From positions 1 through 64,000 of the forward strand of contig DAOLIT010000020.1 of NCBI GenBank assembly GCA_035328405.1: 64,000 bases of DNA, read 5' to 3'. A program made the translations under genes and the position numbers. Shown here piece after piece: positions 35,237 to 44,016 of this stretch; positions within the stretch are counted from its first letter, which is position 1, and each line of letters begins with the position of its first letter. The notes below the pieces were generated by a model, which saw nothing but the letters and a program-made list of their open reading frames with translations, was not told where the DNA came from and did no database searches. This DNA comes from JAEUKA01 sp035328405 (GTDB lineage Bacteria > Myxococcota_A > Polyangia > Palsa-1104 > JAEUJZ01).

Positions 35237-37462
35237 ATGTTGGGTCGTGCTGGGTTTGGCATCCAAAGGTGGGCGCGTGTGTGCATGGTGGCGCTGGTTC
35301 TGTGTTTCGCGCGGTTTGGGCGCGCCGACGAGACAGGCCAGCTTTCCGGCCGCGTGTTTGTGCGGGGTTCTTTCGCGCCGCTTCCCGAGGCCAAAGTCGA
35401 AATTCGTCTGGGTGAAACAACCGTGAAAACCGAAACGGATGCGCAGGGCCATTTCGACCTGCTCGTCCCCGTCGGAAACGCGTCGGTGATCGTTTCGCAC
35501 CCCGAGTTTGAGACGCTGCGGCAGACTGCGATGCTGGGTCCAAAAAATGCGCTTGACCTGCGGCTGCGTCGGAAACCGGCATTTCGGCAGGCTTTTTCGA
35601 CGACCGTCCGCAGCCATCCAAACCAAGCCGAAGGCCAGCACATCTCGTTGCGAGGCGAGGAACTTCGCACGTTGCCCGGCGGTTTGGGCGATCCGTTTCG
35701 CGCCGTCGGTCTTTTGCCTGGCGTCGCCACGCCGGTTCCGCTTTTGCCCGTCTATGTCGTGCGCGGAGCGAGCCCCGGCATGAATGGTTTTTATCTGGAC
35801 GGAATCCGTGTGCCGCAGCTTTTCCACTTGATGGTCGGCGGCGGCGTCGTTCACGCACGGCTCGTCGAGCAAATGGATTTTTATCCGGGTGCTTACGACG
35901 CTTCGTTTGGTCGGTATGCGGGAGGCATCATCGACGCCAAAACGCGAGCCGCGCGCACCGATGCATACCACGCGGAACTCGAGTTGCGTGTCTTCGATGT
36001 GTCCGCGCTCGTCGAGCTTCCTTTGCACAAAGACTTGCGTGTGACGGTGTCGGGACATTACGGATATCCGGGGCCCATCATCCACGCCATCGACGAGCGT
36101 GTGGACATGGGGTATTGGGACTATCAACTTCGTCTCGATTTTCGAGGCCTGACCGTCCAGGCGCTCGGGTCGTACGACAGCGTGTCGATACGCGATCTGT
36201 CTCTGCTCGGAAGTTCTGCGACGCCAAGCCAAGAAAACACGTTTCGCACGACGTTTCATCGCGTCCAGCTTCGGTACAGAAAAAACGTCGGACAGCACCT
36301 TCTTGAAACGGGCGCGGTGCTGGGCCTGGACGAGATGACGATTTTTCAAGGAAACGGGGTGCGCAAACTCGCGCTCAATTTGCGTGGGCTCGGGTCTTTT
36401 GTGTGGCCCAAATGGAAGCTGCGCGTCGGAGTGGACACCGAACTTTCGCAATTTACCGCCCAAAATTTCGGGGACGTGGATGTACGTGCGCGACCCAACG
36501 ATTTGGGAGACTTGGCGGGAGATCGAACCGGCATCGTCGCTGCGGCGTATGCTGTTTCGTCTTTTCAGCCGTGGTCGTTTCTGACGCTGACCGGCAGCGC
36601 GCGGCTCGATCTGTATCACGCCGGGCCCGTGACGCTGCTCGGCGTCGATCCCAGGTTTCAGGTGCGAGCGCAGCTGACCGAGTTTTTGTTGATTCACGGG
36701 GGCGTCGGTTATTTCCAACAACCTCCGAGTTTTCCCGTCGCGCTGCCCGGCATCGATACGTATGCGCTGAGTTTGGGTCTGCAACACGCCACGCACGCCG
36801 CCGTCGGTGAGGAAATCACACTCCCGGCCTCATTTTCCCTGGCGCTGACCGGTTTTTATCAGCGGTACGAAAATGCCAACGATGTCGTGATTGATTTCAC
36901 GCCGCAGCGGTGTACGTCTCCACCCCCCAAAAGTCTTTCGGGTTACGCGGCGGTGATCACACGGCAGGTGGATGGCGCGTCGTATGGCATGGAGACGATG
37001 CTCCGTCGGCATCGTGGGCGCGTCACGGGCTGGCTTGCCTACACGCTGAGCCGCGCCGAGCGAGCGTTCTCGTGCGGCATTCGCCCGGCGGATTACGACC
37101 AGCCGCATGTGCTGAACGCCGTGTTGCAAGTCCGTTTGCCGTGGAATTTGCTCGTCGGTGCCCGGTTTTTCTATTCCACGGGGCGTCCCGTCACGCTGTT
37201 GAAGCCGCCCGACGGAAGCTCGACGATCAGAAACGCCGACCGGCTGCCCGACACGTTCCAACTCGACTTGCGCTTGGATCGCGAGTGGATCTTTTCCTCG
37301 TTCGCGTTCGATCTGTTTCTCGAGGTCGTCAACACCACCTATTCCCAAGCTGTGTTTGGCATGACTTACCCTCGACAGGGCAACGTCACGCGGTACGACC
37401 AGCCGCAGCTAAATGGCTTTCGCTGGATTTTGCCGTCGATCGGCCTGCGTGCGCGTTTTTGA
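35237..37462 (+). CDS. TonB-dependent receptor (outer membrane), 741 aa
   Basis: Signal peptide about 1-33. Next comes a carboxypeptidase-regulatory-like domain (about 38-105, with EAKVEIRLGE and TDAQGHFDL), then a TonB plug (about 125-235: SLRGEELRTLPGGLGDPFRAV, FYLDGIRVP and FGRYAGGI), and a 22-strand-type barrel of about 500 residues ending in a terminal aromatic/Arg-Phe, ...LRARF. It would import a large or chelated nutrient with energy from a TonB system. The open frame extends far upstream over the kinase gene but that part is antisense. The start at 35237 is chosen for the signal peptide; no strong ribosome site is seen. The substrate is unknown. Confidence 0.85.
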   Translation: MLGRAGFGIQRWARVCMVALVLCFARFGRADETGQLSGRVFVRGSFAPLPEAKVEIRLGETTVKTETDAQGHFDLLVPVGNASVIVSHPEFETLRQTAMLGPKNALDLRLRRKPAFRQAFSTTVRSHPNQAEGQHISLRGEELRTLPGGLGDPFRAVGLLPGVATPVPLLPVYVVRGASPGMNGFYLDGIRVPQLFHLMVGGGVVHARLVEQMDFYPGAYDASFGRYAGGIIDAKTRAARTDAYHAELELRVFDVSALVELPLHKDLRVTVSGHYGYPGPIIHAIDERVDMGYWDYQLRLDFRGLTVQALGSYDSVSIRDLSLLGSSATPSQENTFRTTFHRVQLRYRKNVGQHLLETGAVLGLDEMTIFQGNGVRKLALNLRGLGSFVWPKWKLRVGVDTELSQFTAQNFGDVDVRARPNDLGDLAGDRTGIVAAAYAVSSFQPWSFLTLTGSARLDLYHAGPVTLLGVDPRFQVRAQLTEFLLIHGGVGYFQQPPSFPVALPGIDTYALSLGLQHATHAAVGEEITLPASFSLALTGFYQRYENANDVVIDFTPQRCTSPPPKSLSGYAAVITRQVDGASYGMETMLRRHRGRVTGWLAYTLSRAERAFSCGIRPADYDQPHVLNAVLQVRLPWNLLVGARFFYSTGRPVTLLKPPDGSSTIRNADRLPDTFQLDLRLDREWIFSSFAFDLFLEVVNTTYSQAVFGMTYPRQGNVTRYDQPQLNGFRWILPSIGLRARF

Positions 37463-37488
37463 CCACGGACTTGCGGTAGGTTGCTGTC

Positions 37489-38271
37489 ATGAAACCCAGT
37501 GCGGAACCGAAACAGGTCGTCTATGGCACACACGCCGTGCGCCAAATGTTGTCCCATCGTCCCAAGGACGTTTTGTCCCTCTTGTTGGTTGCGGACAGCG
37601 ACGGTGGGAGCGCAGACCACTTTGCTCTGCTCGCGCAGCAAGCGGGCATTGCGCCACGGCATGTGAACCGGGGAGAACTCGACCGTTTGACGGAATCGGG
37701 GGTGCATCAGGGGGTGGCTGCGGTGTGTGTTCCGTTTCAGTACGAAACCGACCCACTCGTTCCGCTTTTGCTCGCCCAGAAACGCAAGGAAACACCCCTC
37801 TGTCTTTTGCTGGATGGCGTGACTGATCCGCAGAATGTGGGGGCGCTTTTGCGTTCTGCTTGCGTGCTGGGTGCGCATGGAGTGGTGCTGCCGCAGGATC
37901 GTTCCGCGCCGATTACCAAAACAGCCATCAAAGCAGCGGCGGGTGCGACGGCGGTGGTGCCCATTGTGCGCGTTCCCAACTTGGTGCGCGCAATGGAAGT
38001 GCAAAAGGAAGCGGGGCTGTGGTTTTTGGCCGCAGTTGCGCCGGGACAGGGTGGGCGACCGGTGTGGACACTCGACTTGACTGTGCCGCTGGGTTTGCTG
38101 TTGGGAGGCGAGGAAAAGGGGCTCCGGCCCCTGGTGCGAAAACACTGTGACCTGCGCGCTGAAATTCCGATGCCCGCGTTGCTGCACGGAGCGTCCCTGA
38201 ATGTCGCTTCCGCAGGGGCCGTGTTTCTGTACGAATGTCTGCGCCAACGAAGCCAGACCATCACTCCCTGA
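37489..38271 (+). CDS. rlmB: 23S rRNA (guanosine-2'-O)-methyltransferase RlmB-like (SpoU family)
   Basis: 260 aa, the normal length. It has the N-terminal RNA-binding substrate domain (VVYGTHAVRQML) followed by the SpoU catalytic trefoil-knot domain. Motif 1 is LDGVTDPQNVGALLRSA (about 109-125), motif 2 LGGEEKGL and motif 3 LNVASAGAVFLYE. The enzyme uses SAM to methylate a ribose in 23S rRNA (position 2251 in E. coli RlmB); a tRNA target is possible in some relatives. It lies 26 bases after the receptor and is convergent with the metallopeptidase gene. Confidence 0.9.
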   Translation: MKPSAEPKQVVYGTHAVRQMLSHRPKDVLSLLLVADSDGGSADHFALLAQQAGIAPRHVNRGELDRLTESGVHQGVAAVCVPFQYETDPLVPLLLAQKRKETPLCLLLDGVTDPQNVGALLRSACVLGAHGVVLPQDRSAPITKTAIKAAAGATAVVPIVRVPNLVRAMEVQKEAGLWFLAAVAPGQGGRPVWTLDLTVPLGLLLGGEEKGLRPLVRKHCDLRAEIPMPALLHGASLNVASAGAVFLYECLRQRSQTITP

Positions 38272-38286
38272 CACACATAAGGGGTT

Positions 38287-40545
38287 CTATTTTTCGGTGC
38301 GGAGGGCGGCTTCCGTCATGCGCAGAAGAGCAGCGGTAGAAAGACCCTTCCCGGTCGCATGTTTTAACCACAGATCGGGGGTCACTTGACCCATTTTGGC
38401 GACGCGCTCAAACTCCTGTCCCAGACTTCCGGGAGGTTGTTTGGCGAAGTGTTCCTCAAGCTGCGCCGCAATCAAATGTCCAAGCGGATAATCGGGCAAA
38501 TACAACGTGTTCTGGATCATGTGGGAGTAGATTCCAAGCAACGTGGAATCCTTTTCGTGTAGCACGTCCGCGTAGTACCGATTCCAGACTTCCTTGGACA
38601 GCCGGACGACCTCTTCACGGAGGGCAGAAGGAGTCGCATCGGGGTGGTCGTACAGATAGTGCCACGTTGCGATGTCCACGAGTGCCACACCGGCGATTTC
38701 CCACGTTTCCCAAAACTCAGCCAGAATGCGGCTGCGGTCTGTTTCGGGGTCAGGTTTTCCCAAGTCCAAAAGCTCGATGTCTCGCTTCTGAAACACAAAC
38801 GCAAGCGCCTCGGTAAACGCATTGTTCGGAACACCGGCAAGGAGTGTGTCCCCAACCTCATACAGAGAGAACACCTGTTCCACATTGTGTCCAAGTTCGT
38901 GTATGGCGATGTTATACCCCTTGTAGTCCATTCCTTGCGGTCCGATGCGCGTGCGGAGTCTTGGGAAATCGCCGCGCCGCATCGCTTGCATCGCATGTCC
39001 TGCTCCGCGCGCAGCATCCACGCGGATGTGTTCGGCCAGGAATTTGGCCCGCAAAGGAGTGAACGAAAGTTTTTCCAAAATCGCTGGGAGATCGGCCTCA
39101 AACGCTGCGCGCGAGGGATAGCGTTTGCGGGTGATCTCGTCGAGCTTTTCTTCCGAAAAGCGACTCCTGGGCCGAAAGCCCGCGTACCACAAATCGTGCG
39201 CTTCCAGCTTTCGACCCAGCTGTTTTTCCGCCAACACACCCAGTTGTTTGATGAGGGGAGACGAACAGATTTCGATCAACGCGCGCACCACCTCCGGTTC
39301 AGGAATTTCGCGCGAACGCTGAAAACTTCTTTCAATCAGGGTTTTTTCCTGCGGAGAATAGGGGTCGAAAAGTCGCTGCGCGCGTGCCTGGGAAAGCAGC
39401 ATCGCGTACCGCGTATCGGGTTCTCGAACGGAAAGGGGGGACGGAAGCGGAGTCGTCTTTTGGCCCGGTTCGATTTCCTCTTTTGGGGACAGACGTACTT
39501 CGTTGGTAAATGGATTCCAATCCACGCGCGGATCGTCGATGACGGCGAGCGGAATGCTCTGATCGACGATGCGCTGCATCGCTTTTTGGATCGTGCGCTG
39601 CTTGGCCAAAGGCTCCTGTGCGGAGTATGCCGCGCGAATTTCATCACGCAGATTCCAATGGCTGATCAAACGGAGTCCTTTGGGAAAAAGCCGCCGATTT
39701 TTGTCATCCAAAAGATGGTGAAGATACAGGTTGTAGGAGGCGATGTAGCGTTCTCCGGCCACCACGGAATCCGTCACTTTTTGTTGTATGTCGGGGGGAA
39801 TCCGCCGCGAAAACCGTTGGGTCAATCGGACTTGGGCCCAAGTTTTTCTGGACCACTTTTCTCCATCGGAAATTCGCTGATTCAAGTCCGTCAGGGGAAG
39901 GTTAAGGAGGACCCAAAAACCCACTTTGCTTTGAAACAAATCTTCAATGACATGAACGGACGGATCAACGCTGCCCAAGAGTTTGTCGAGCGGTGACAGA
40001 GGCCCCTCATCCGTATCGAGTGGGCGCTTGAGCTCTCGAACCATCTCGTTTGTGTGTCCATCCAATTCCTCAAATGCGGTCTGCAAACGGAGTACGTGGT
40101 TTTCCAGTTGCGTTTCATCCGCAACAAAATGTTCATGCGCAAATTCAGCAAGATTTCCGTCGGAAGAACGCCACAGCGCAGCCACCTGTCGAAGCCCCCT
40201 TTCGATGCGGGGTCGCTGCGCGTCACCGTGTTTTTTGACAAGCTCTGCAACAAGATCCTGGGGCAGATTTTCTGCAACAGGAGCTTGCACAGGTTTTTCA
40301 AAACGGGGTACAGGGTCCGGTTGGTTTTTTGCATGTTGAAGGGAGTCTGTCTTTTCGCATCCGCAAAAGAAAAAACCCACTACCAAGACCAAACGGAAAA
40401 ACAACGTGCGGGGGAAGGGAGAAACCGTTTGTCCCTCGCTGGCCTCGTCAGCCTCGCCAGCCTCGCTAGCCTCGCTAGAACGGGGTTTGTTTGGGTCGGG
40501 AAGGGAGATGTAGAAGGAAGTACGGAAAAGCGTTGGTTTCGTCAC
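38287..40545 (-). CDS. Gluzincin metallopeptidase-like lipoprotein, about 752 aa
   Basis: Zinc site HELGH (549-553) with downstream Glu579, 26 residues after the second His, in TEALAF; this fits a gluzincin fold (M3-like). The chain is largely helical. A hydrophobic segment (about 46-63) ending FFFCGC resembles a lipoprotein or signal region, but it is preceded by a 40-residue leader rich in Ser/Glu/Ala repeats. The GTG at 40545 may therefore not be the true start; a TTG around 40400 is possible. Peptidases of this kind degrade oligopeptides or process secreted proteins. The gene stands alone, convergent with rlmB and divergent from the kinase gene. Confidence 0.75.
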   Translation of the reverse strand: MTKPTLFRTSFYISLPDPNKPRSSEASEAGEADEASEGQTVSPFPRTLFFRLVLVVGFFFCGCEKTDSLQHAKNQPDPVPRFEKPVQAPVAENLPQDLVAELVKKHGDAQRPRIERGLRQVAALWRSSDGNLAEFAHEHFVADETQLENHVLRLQTAFEELDGHTNEMVRELKRPLDTDEGPLSPLDKLLGSVDPSVHVIEDLFQSKVGFWVLLNLPLTDLNQRISDGEKWSRKTWAQVRLTQRFSRRIPPDIQQKVTDSVVAGERYIASYNLYLHHLLDDKNRRLFPKGLRLISHWNLRDEIRAAYSAQEPLAKQRTIQKAMQRIVDQSIPLAVIDDPRVDWNPFTNEVRLSPKEEIEPGQKTTPLPSPLSVREPDTRYAMLLSQARAQRLFDPYSPQEKTLIERSFQRSREIPEPEVVRALIEICSSPLIKQLGVLAEKQLGRKLEAHDLWYAGFRPRSRFSEEKLDEITRKRYPSRAAFEADLPAILEKLSFTPLRAKFLAEHIRVDAARGAGHAMQAMRRGDFPRLRTRIGPQGMDYKGYNIAIHELGHNVEQVFSLYEVGDTLLAGVPNNAFTEALAFVFQKRDIELLDLGKPDPETDRSRILAEFWETWEIAGVALVDIATWHYLYDHPDATPSALREEVVRLSKEVWNRYYADVLHEKDSTLLGIYSHMIQNTLYLPDYPLGHLIAAQLEEHFAKQPPGSLGQEFERVAKMGQVTPDLWLKHATGKGLSTAALLRMTEAALRTEK
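40442..40477. repeat. 9-bp tandem repeat in the metallopeptidase leader
   Basis: Four copies of a 9-base unit (GCCTCGxxA) encode the Ser/Glu/Ala-rich stretch at the beginning of the metallopeptidase reading frame on the minus strand. Units differ by one or two bases. Length is a multiple of three. Confidence 0.8.
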
Positions 40546-40675
40546 GCGGCCTAGAATACAGGCTGCTTTGCACGTTGGGGGAGTGCTTTCGCGTGCGCTT
40601 CCGCTATGTTATTTTCATGGGTCAGATTCGCGTGGCGGGTGAGTCGCTTAGGGGGCGAGTGGAATTGGGAATCCG

Positions 40676-42115
40676 ATGACCGAAAAAATGCCCAAACCCG
40701 ATGATGTCGTGAGCGGATACCGCATCGTGCGAGCGATCGGCAAAGGCGGTATGGGCGCGGTCTTCGAGGGAAAACACGAAACCACGGGGGAACGAGCCGC
40801 CATCAAAGTGTTGCACGCGAGGCTGGCGCAGGACCCGGAAAGTCTCGCGCGTTTTTTGAACGAAGGAAAAGCCATCGCGGCGCTGCATCACCCGGGCATC
40901 GTGAAGTTGCTCGAAAGCGGGCAAATCGACGGGGGCGGTTGCTTCATCGCGATGGAGTATGTGGACGGGGAAACGCTGTCGGCGCGGCTCAAACGCGAAA
41001 AGCGGTTGGGACGGGCGGGGCTGCGGCTGGGAGTCGAAATTGCGTCGGCGTTGCAAGCGGCCCACAAGCGAAACATTGTGCATCGCGATCTCAAACCGTC
41101 GAACATCCTTTTGCCATCGCATCCGACAGAGGAAACCCACGTCCGCATCATCGATTTTGGCATCGCGAAAATGACCGCCGAGGACCGCGAGGTCCAAGAT
41201 TTTCACACGCGCACCGGGACGATGATTGGGACACCGGTCTACATGGCCCCGGAACAGTGTCGCGGCGTCACCGTCACGGACAAAACGGATGTGTATGCGC
41301 TCGGCGTGATTCTTTACCAAATGCTGACGGGGCGACCGCCGTTTTACTCGCAGGCCGACGGGGACATTCTGGCGATGCACATTCTGGTGCCCCCAAAACC
41401 GGTGCACGAACTCGAACCTGCGGTGCCCGAAAAAGTGGCGCAATTCGTCGAGAAAATGCTCGCAAAAGAGGGCGCGGACAGACCCTCGATGGCGGAGGTC
41501 GAATGGACGTTGCGTGAGCTGGCCGATGACCCCGCGTGGACTCCCGATTTGGCCGACGACAGCAAAACCTCCGTTACGCCCACACCGATTTCCGCCGTCA
41601 CCGCCGAGGGTTTGCCGACCCATATGAGCCTGGCTTTGGGCGCACCGACGATCGGGGGAATGAACGGCCAAACGGCCTCCAAAACAAAGGCACCGAAGTG
41701 GCGGGTCAGTTTGGCCATCGCCCTCGCAATCTTGATCGTTGCTGGATCTTTTTTGGGTGCGCTGACGTGGCGGTCGCAGGTTGCGTCCCAGGCTGCATCC
41801 CAGGCTGTACCTCAAGCTGCATCCCAAGCTGCGTCCGGGACCGCGCCAACCGTTCCCAAACCAATTTCCCCGACGACGACGGTTCCCGAACAGGCACTCA
41901 CGAAACCGGAAACGCTGTCTGCGTCCGCTGCAATGCCGACTGAAAAGCTGCCCGAAAAGTTGCCAGAAAAGCCCGGCACTTTGCCCGCGTCGAATGCGGT
42001 CACACCTGCGCGTACACCACCCAGCACGCGCCCACAAAAGGCCACAGGTCCTACCAAGGTTCGCAAAAATGACAATCTCATTTTCGATTTCAAGACACAC
42101 CGCAAACTCAACTAG
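40676..42115 (+). CDS. Hanks-type Ser/Thr protein kinase with one transmembrane segment, 479 aa
   Basis: Kinase domain about 14-275: glycine loop IGKGGMGAV, ATP-contact Lys44 in AAIKVLH, HRDLKPSN (HRD 136-138), DFG (160-162), MAPEQ activation segment. All catalytic residues are intact. A transmembrane helix lies at about 344-362, after which a periplasmic Ala/Gln/Ser/Pro-rich tail carries 4-residue repeats. The tail ends close to the start of the TPR gene, which overlaps the kinase frame by 47 bases. It is the first gene of a kinase-TPR-FGE-like module and may phosphorylate partners in response to an envelope signal. Confidence 0.9.
   Translation: MTEKMPKPDDVVSGYRIVRAIGKGGMGAVFEGKHETTGERAAIKVLHARLAQDPESLARFLNEGKAIAALHHPGIVKLLESGQIDGGGCFIAMEYVDGETLSARLKREKRLGRAGLRLGVEIASALQAAHKRNIVHRDLKPSNILLPSHPTEETHVRIIDFGIAKMTAEDREVQDFHTRTGTMIGTPVYMAPEQCRGVTVTDKTDVYALGVILYQMLTGRPPFYSQADGDILAMHILVPPKPVHELEPAVPEKVAQFVEKMLAKEGADRPSMAEVEWTLRELADDPAWTPDLADDSKTSVTPTPISAVTAEGLPTHMSLALGAPTIGGMNGQTASKTKAPKWRVSLAIALAILIVAGSFLGALTWRSQVASQAASQAVPQAASQAASGTAPTVPKPISPTTTVPEQALTKPETLSASAAMPTEKLPEKLPEKPGTLPASNAVTPARTPPSTRPQKATGPTKVRKNDNLIFDFKTHRKLN
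41777..41836. repeat. 12-bp tandem repeat in the kinase tail
   Basis: Five 12-base units encode QVAS, QAAS, QAVP, QAAS, QAAS just after the transmembrane segment of the kinase. Units differ by a few bases. Probably a flexible spacer that can vary in length without frame change. Confidence 0.8.
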
Positions 42116-42989
42116 CCGGTGGCTGTTGGCCGGACTGCTCCTGTTTTCGACGGGGGCCTGGGCCGCCGATCCATTTGCGAAACGGGTCGCGAAGGCGCAA
42201 ACGTGCTACGAACGCAAGTTGTATGACTGCGCGATCAACGAGCTGGAAGCGGCGTACTTGATTCGTCCCATGCCCGCGCTTTTGCTCAACATCGCGCATG
42301 CGTATTTGGATTATGGGAGACCCCGAGACGCGATTGTCTATTACGACCGCTATATGGTCGAGGAGAAGAACCTGGCCCCTGAAGCGCGTGAAGATGTCGA
42401 AAAGTTCAAACGGCAGGCCGAGCAAAAACTCGCGGCGATGCAGGCGGCAAACCCTGCAAATCCCGGCGAAAAAACGACCCCCTCTGCGGACAACAAGACG
42501 CCTTTAGGGGGGCCGTCCAGCACGACCCCTTCTGATGGTTCAACGGCAACAGAGGGGTCCTCTGTCACAACCCCTGCGGTTGTGGTCCCTCCGGTTGACA
42601 CGACTGGGCCTGCGACGGCACCTTCGGCTGCTGCGAAATGGTTGCCCGTCGGTGCAGTCGCGCTGGGCGGAGCGTCTTTGATCGCTGGGATTGCGCTCGG
42701 AGGTGCAGCCCTTTCGGCAGCCAAAAACGCGGTGGCTACCGATGCTCCGTACAATCCCGATACGGACTCGCGGGGGAAAACGCTCAGCAACGCAGGAATC
42801 GCGTTGGATGTGATTGGGGGTGTTGCGCTGGTGGGAGGACTCATTCCGATTCTTGTTTCCGCAACGAAAAAACCGAGCGTCACGTCCGAAAAGAATACGT
42901 CTGAAAAAACCACGAAGGACACGCCTCCGCAGCCGCAGGTTTCGGTTTCCTTTTCCTCACGCAGTGTCGTACTTTCGGGGAGATTTTGA
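42069..42989 (+). CDS. TPR-like exported protein with C-terminal hydrophobic region, 306 aa
   Basis: Signal peptide ends near GAWAA (about residue 32). The mature N-terminal 110 residues form TPR-type helices (YERKLYDCAINELEAAYLI, LLLNIAHAYLDYGRPRDAIVYY). A low-complexity Thr/Ser/Pro linker follows, then two hydrophobic stretches (about 200-225 and 245-265, AVALGGASLIAGIALGGAAL), suggesting a membrane-anchored bitopic protein, and a charged C-terminal tail. The start is inside the kinase frame (47-base overlap). The stop overlaps the next ATG by one base (TGATG). Probably works with the kinase and the FGE-like lipoprotein. Confidence 0.75.
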   Translation: MTISFSISRHTANSTSRWLLAGLLLFSTGAWAADPFAKRVAKAQTCYERKLYDCAINELEAAYLIRPMPALLLNIAHAYLDYGRPRDAIVYYDRYMVEEKNLAPEAREDVEKFKRQAEQKLAAMQAANPANPGEKTTPSADNKTPLGGPSSTTPSDGSTATEGSSVTTPAVVVPPVDTTGPATAPSAAAKWLPVGAVALGGASLIAGIALGGAALSAAKNAVATDAPYNPDTDSRGKTLSNAGIALDVIGGVALVGGLIPILVSATKKPSVTSEKNTSEKTTKDTPPQPQVSVSFSSRSVVLSGRF

Positions 42990-43891
42990 TGCGCAACCAC
43001 CTCGCGTTTGTCGTCGCTGTGATCGAGTTGTCCGCTTGTTATGACCCTGACTACACCAAGAAGCCGTGTCAGGACAATGCAGGTTGTCCGCCGGGCTATG
43101 TTTGTTCGAGCGAAAAACGCTGCGTACAGGGTACGAATCCACAGAACGCAGACATGAGTTTCGATCCCCGTCCCAAGCGAACAGAGGTCCTGGTGGAACA
43201 GGGTGGATCGTTCTGGATGGGAACGGATGCGACCGACGGAATGAACGACAGACCGAGCTACCTTCGAGCGATTCCTGCTCCGTATTACATGGACGAACGG
43301 GAGGTTACGGTCGCAGACTATCGGACTTGCGTAACGGCGCAGGTTTGTTCTGTGCCTATAACCGGTGCATACGGCACGCAAAATTGGGTCTGTACGTACA
43401 ACGTCTCGGGCAAAGAGGAGCACCCCGTAACGTGCGTGACAAAACCGCAAGCCGAAAAGTTTTGTGAATGGATGGGGCGGCGTTTGCCGACGGAACAGGA
43501 ATGGGAATTTGCGGCGCTCGGTACGCAAGGCAAAGACACCGGTCAACGCAGCGTGCTGGTAGGAACCCTGGCGAACCGAGCTTGCTGGGATCAGGCCAGT
43601 ACGGGAACGTGCAAAGTCGCGAACTTTTTGGCCAGCAAAACGTATCTGGGAAAACTCGTTTCCACCGATCTGCCAGGTTTTTACGATTTGCTTGGGAATG
43701 TGTGGGAACGAACGTCGAGCGAATTTTGCACGTATCCGGCAGAGACTTGTTCATCGTCCACATTCTCTGTTCGGGGAGGGAGTGCTTTTGACAACGATGC
43801 CATGTTCACAAAAGCAACCTCCCGTTTGGGAGACGACGCCGCCAAGTACTATCCAAACGCCGGCTTCCGCTGCGCACGAAGCAAGAACTGA
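42989..43891 (+). CDS. SUMF1/formylglycine-generating-enzyme-like lipoprotein, 300 aa
   Basis: Signal peptide with lipobox-like IELSAC (Cys near 17) and a Cys-rich segment (CQDNAGCPPGYVC) before the FGE domain (about 70-298). The FGE fold is seen in GSFWMGTD, YYMDEREVTVADY, KFCEWMGRRLPTEQEWEFAA, LLGNVWERTS, VRGGSAF and GFRCARS. The paired active-site cysteines of true formylglycine-generating enzymes are not evident; only the Cys in GFRCAR is seen near the end, so it is probably a binding protein and not an oxidase. Such non-catalytic FGE domains often sit beside kinases in Myxococcota. GGGGAG precedes the ATG by about six bases. Confidence 0.8.
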   Translation: MRNHLAFVVAVIELSACYDPDYTKKPCQDNAGCPPGYVCSSEKRCVQGTNPQNADMSFDPRPKRTEVLVEQGGSFWMGTDATDGMNDRPSYLRAIPAPYYMDEREVTVADYRTCVTAQVCSVPITGAYGTQNWVCTYNVSGKEEHPVTCVTKPQAEKFCEWMGRRLPTEQEWEFAALGTQGKDTGQRSVLVGTLANRACWDQASTGTCKVANFLASKTYLGKLVSTDLPGFYDLLGNVWERTSSEFCTYPAETCSSSTFSVRGGSAFDNDAMFTKATSRLGDDAAKYYPNAGFRCARSKN

Positions 43892-43949
43892 TACGACTTG
43901 CTGACCTCCCGAACGAAGCGAGGACAAGTCCCGCGCGTTCAGCCCCAAG

Positions 43950-43970
43950 AAGCCAGGCGGCTTGTGTTTT
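43950..43970 (+). terminator. Weak possible terminator after the FGE-like gene
   Basis: A five-base stem AAGCC/GGCTT with four-base loop is followed by GTGTTTTG, about 60 bases after the stop. The stem is short and the T run poor, so this is only a candidate, but it separates the kinase module from thyX. Confidence 0.3.
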
Positions 43971-44016
43971 GTCCAATTGACAGCACGACCAGGGCAAGCA
44001 GTAGGATGCGCGGCCT

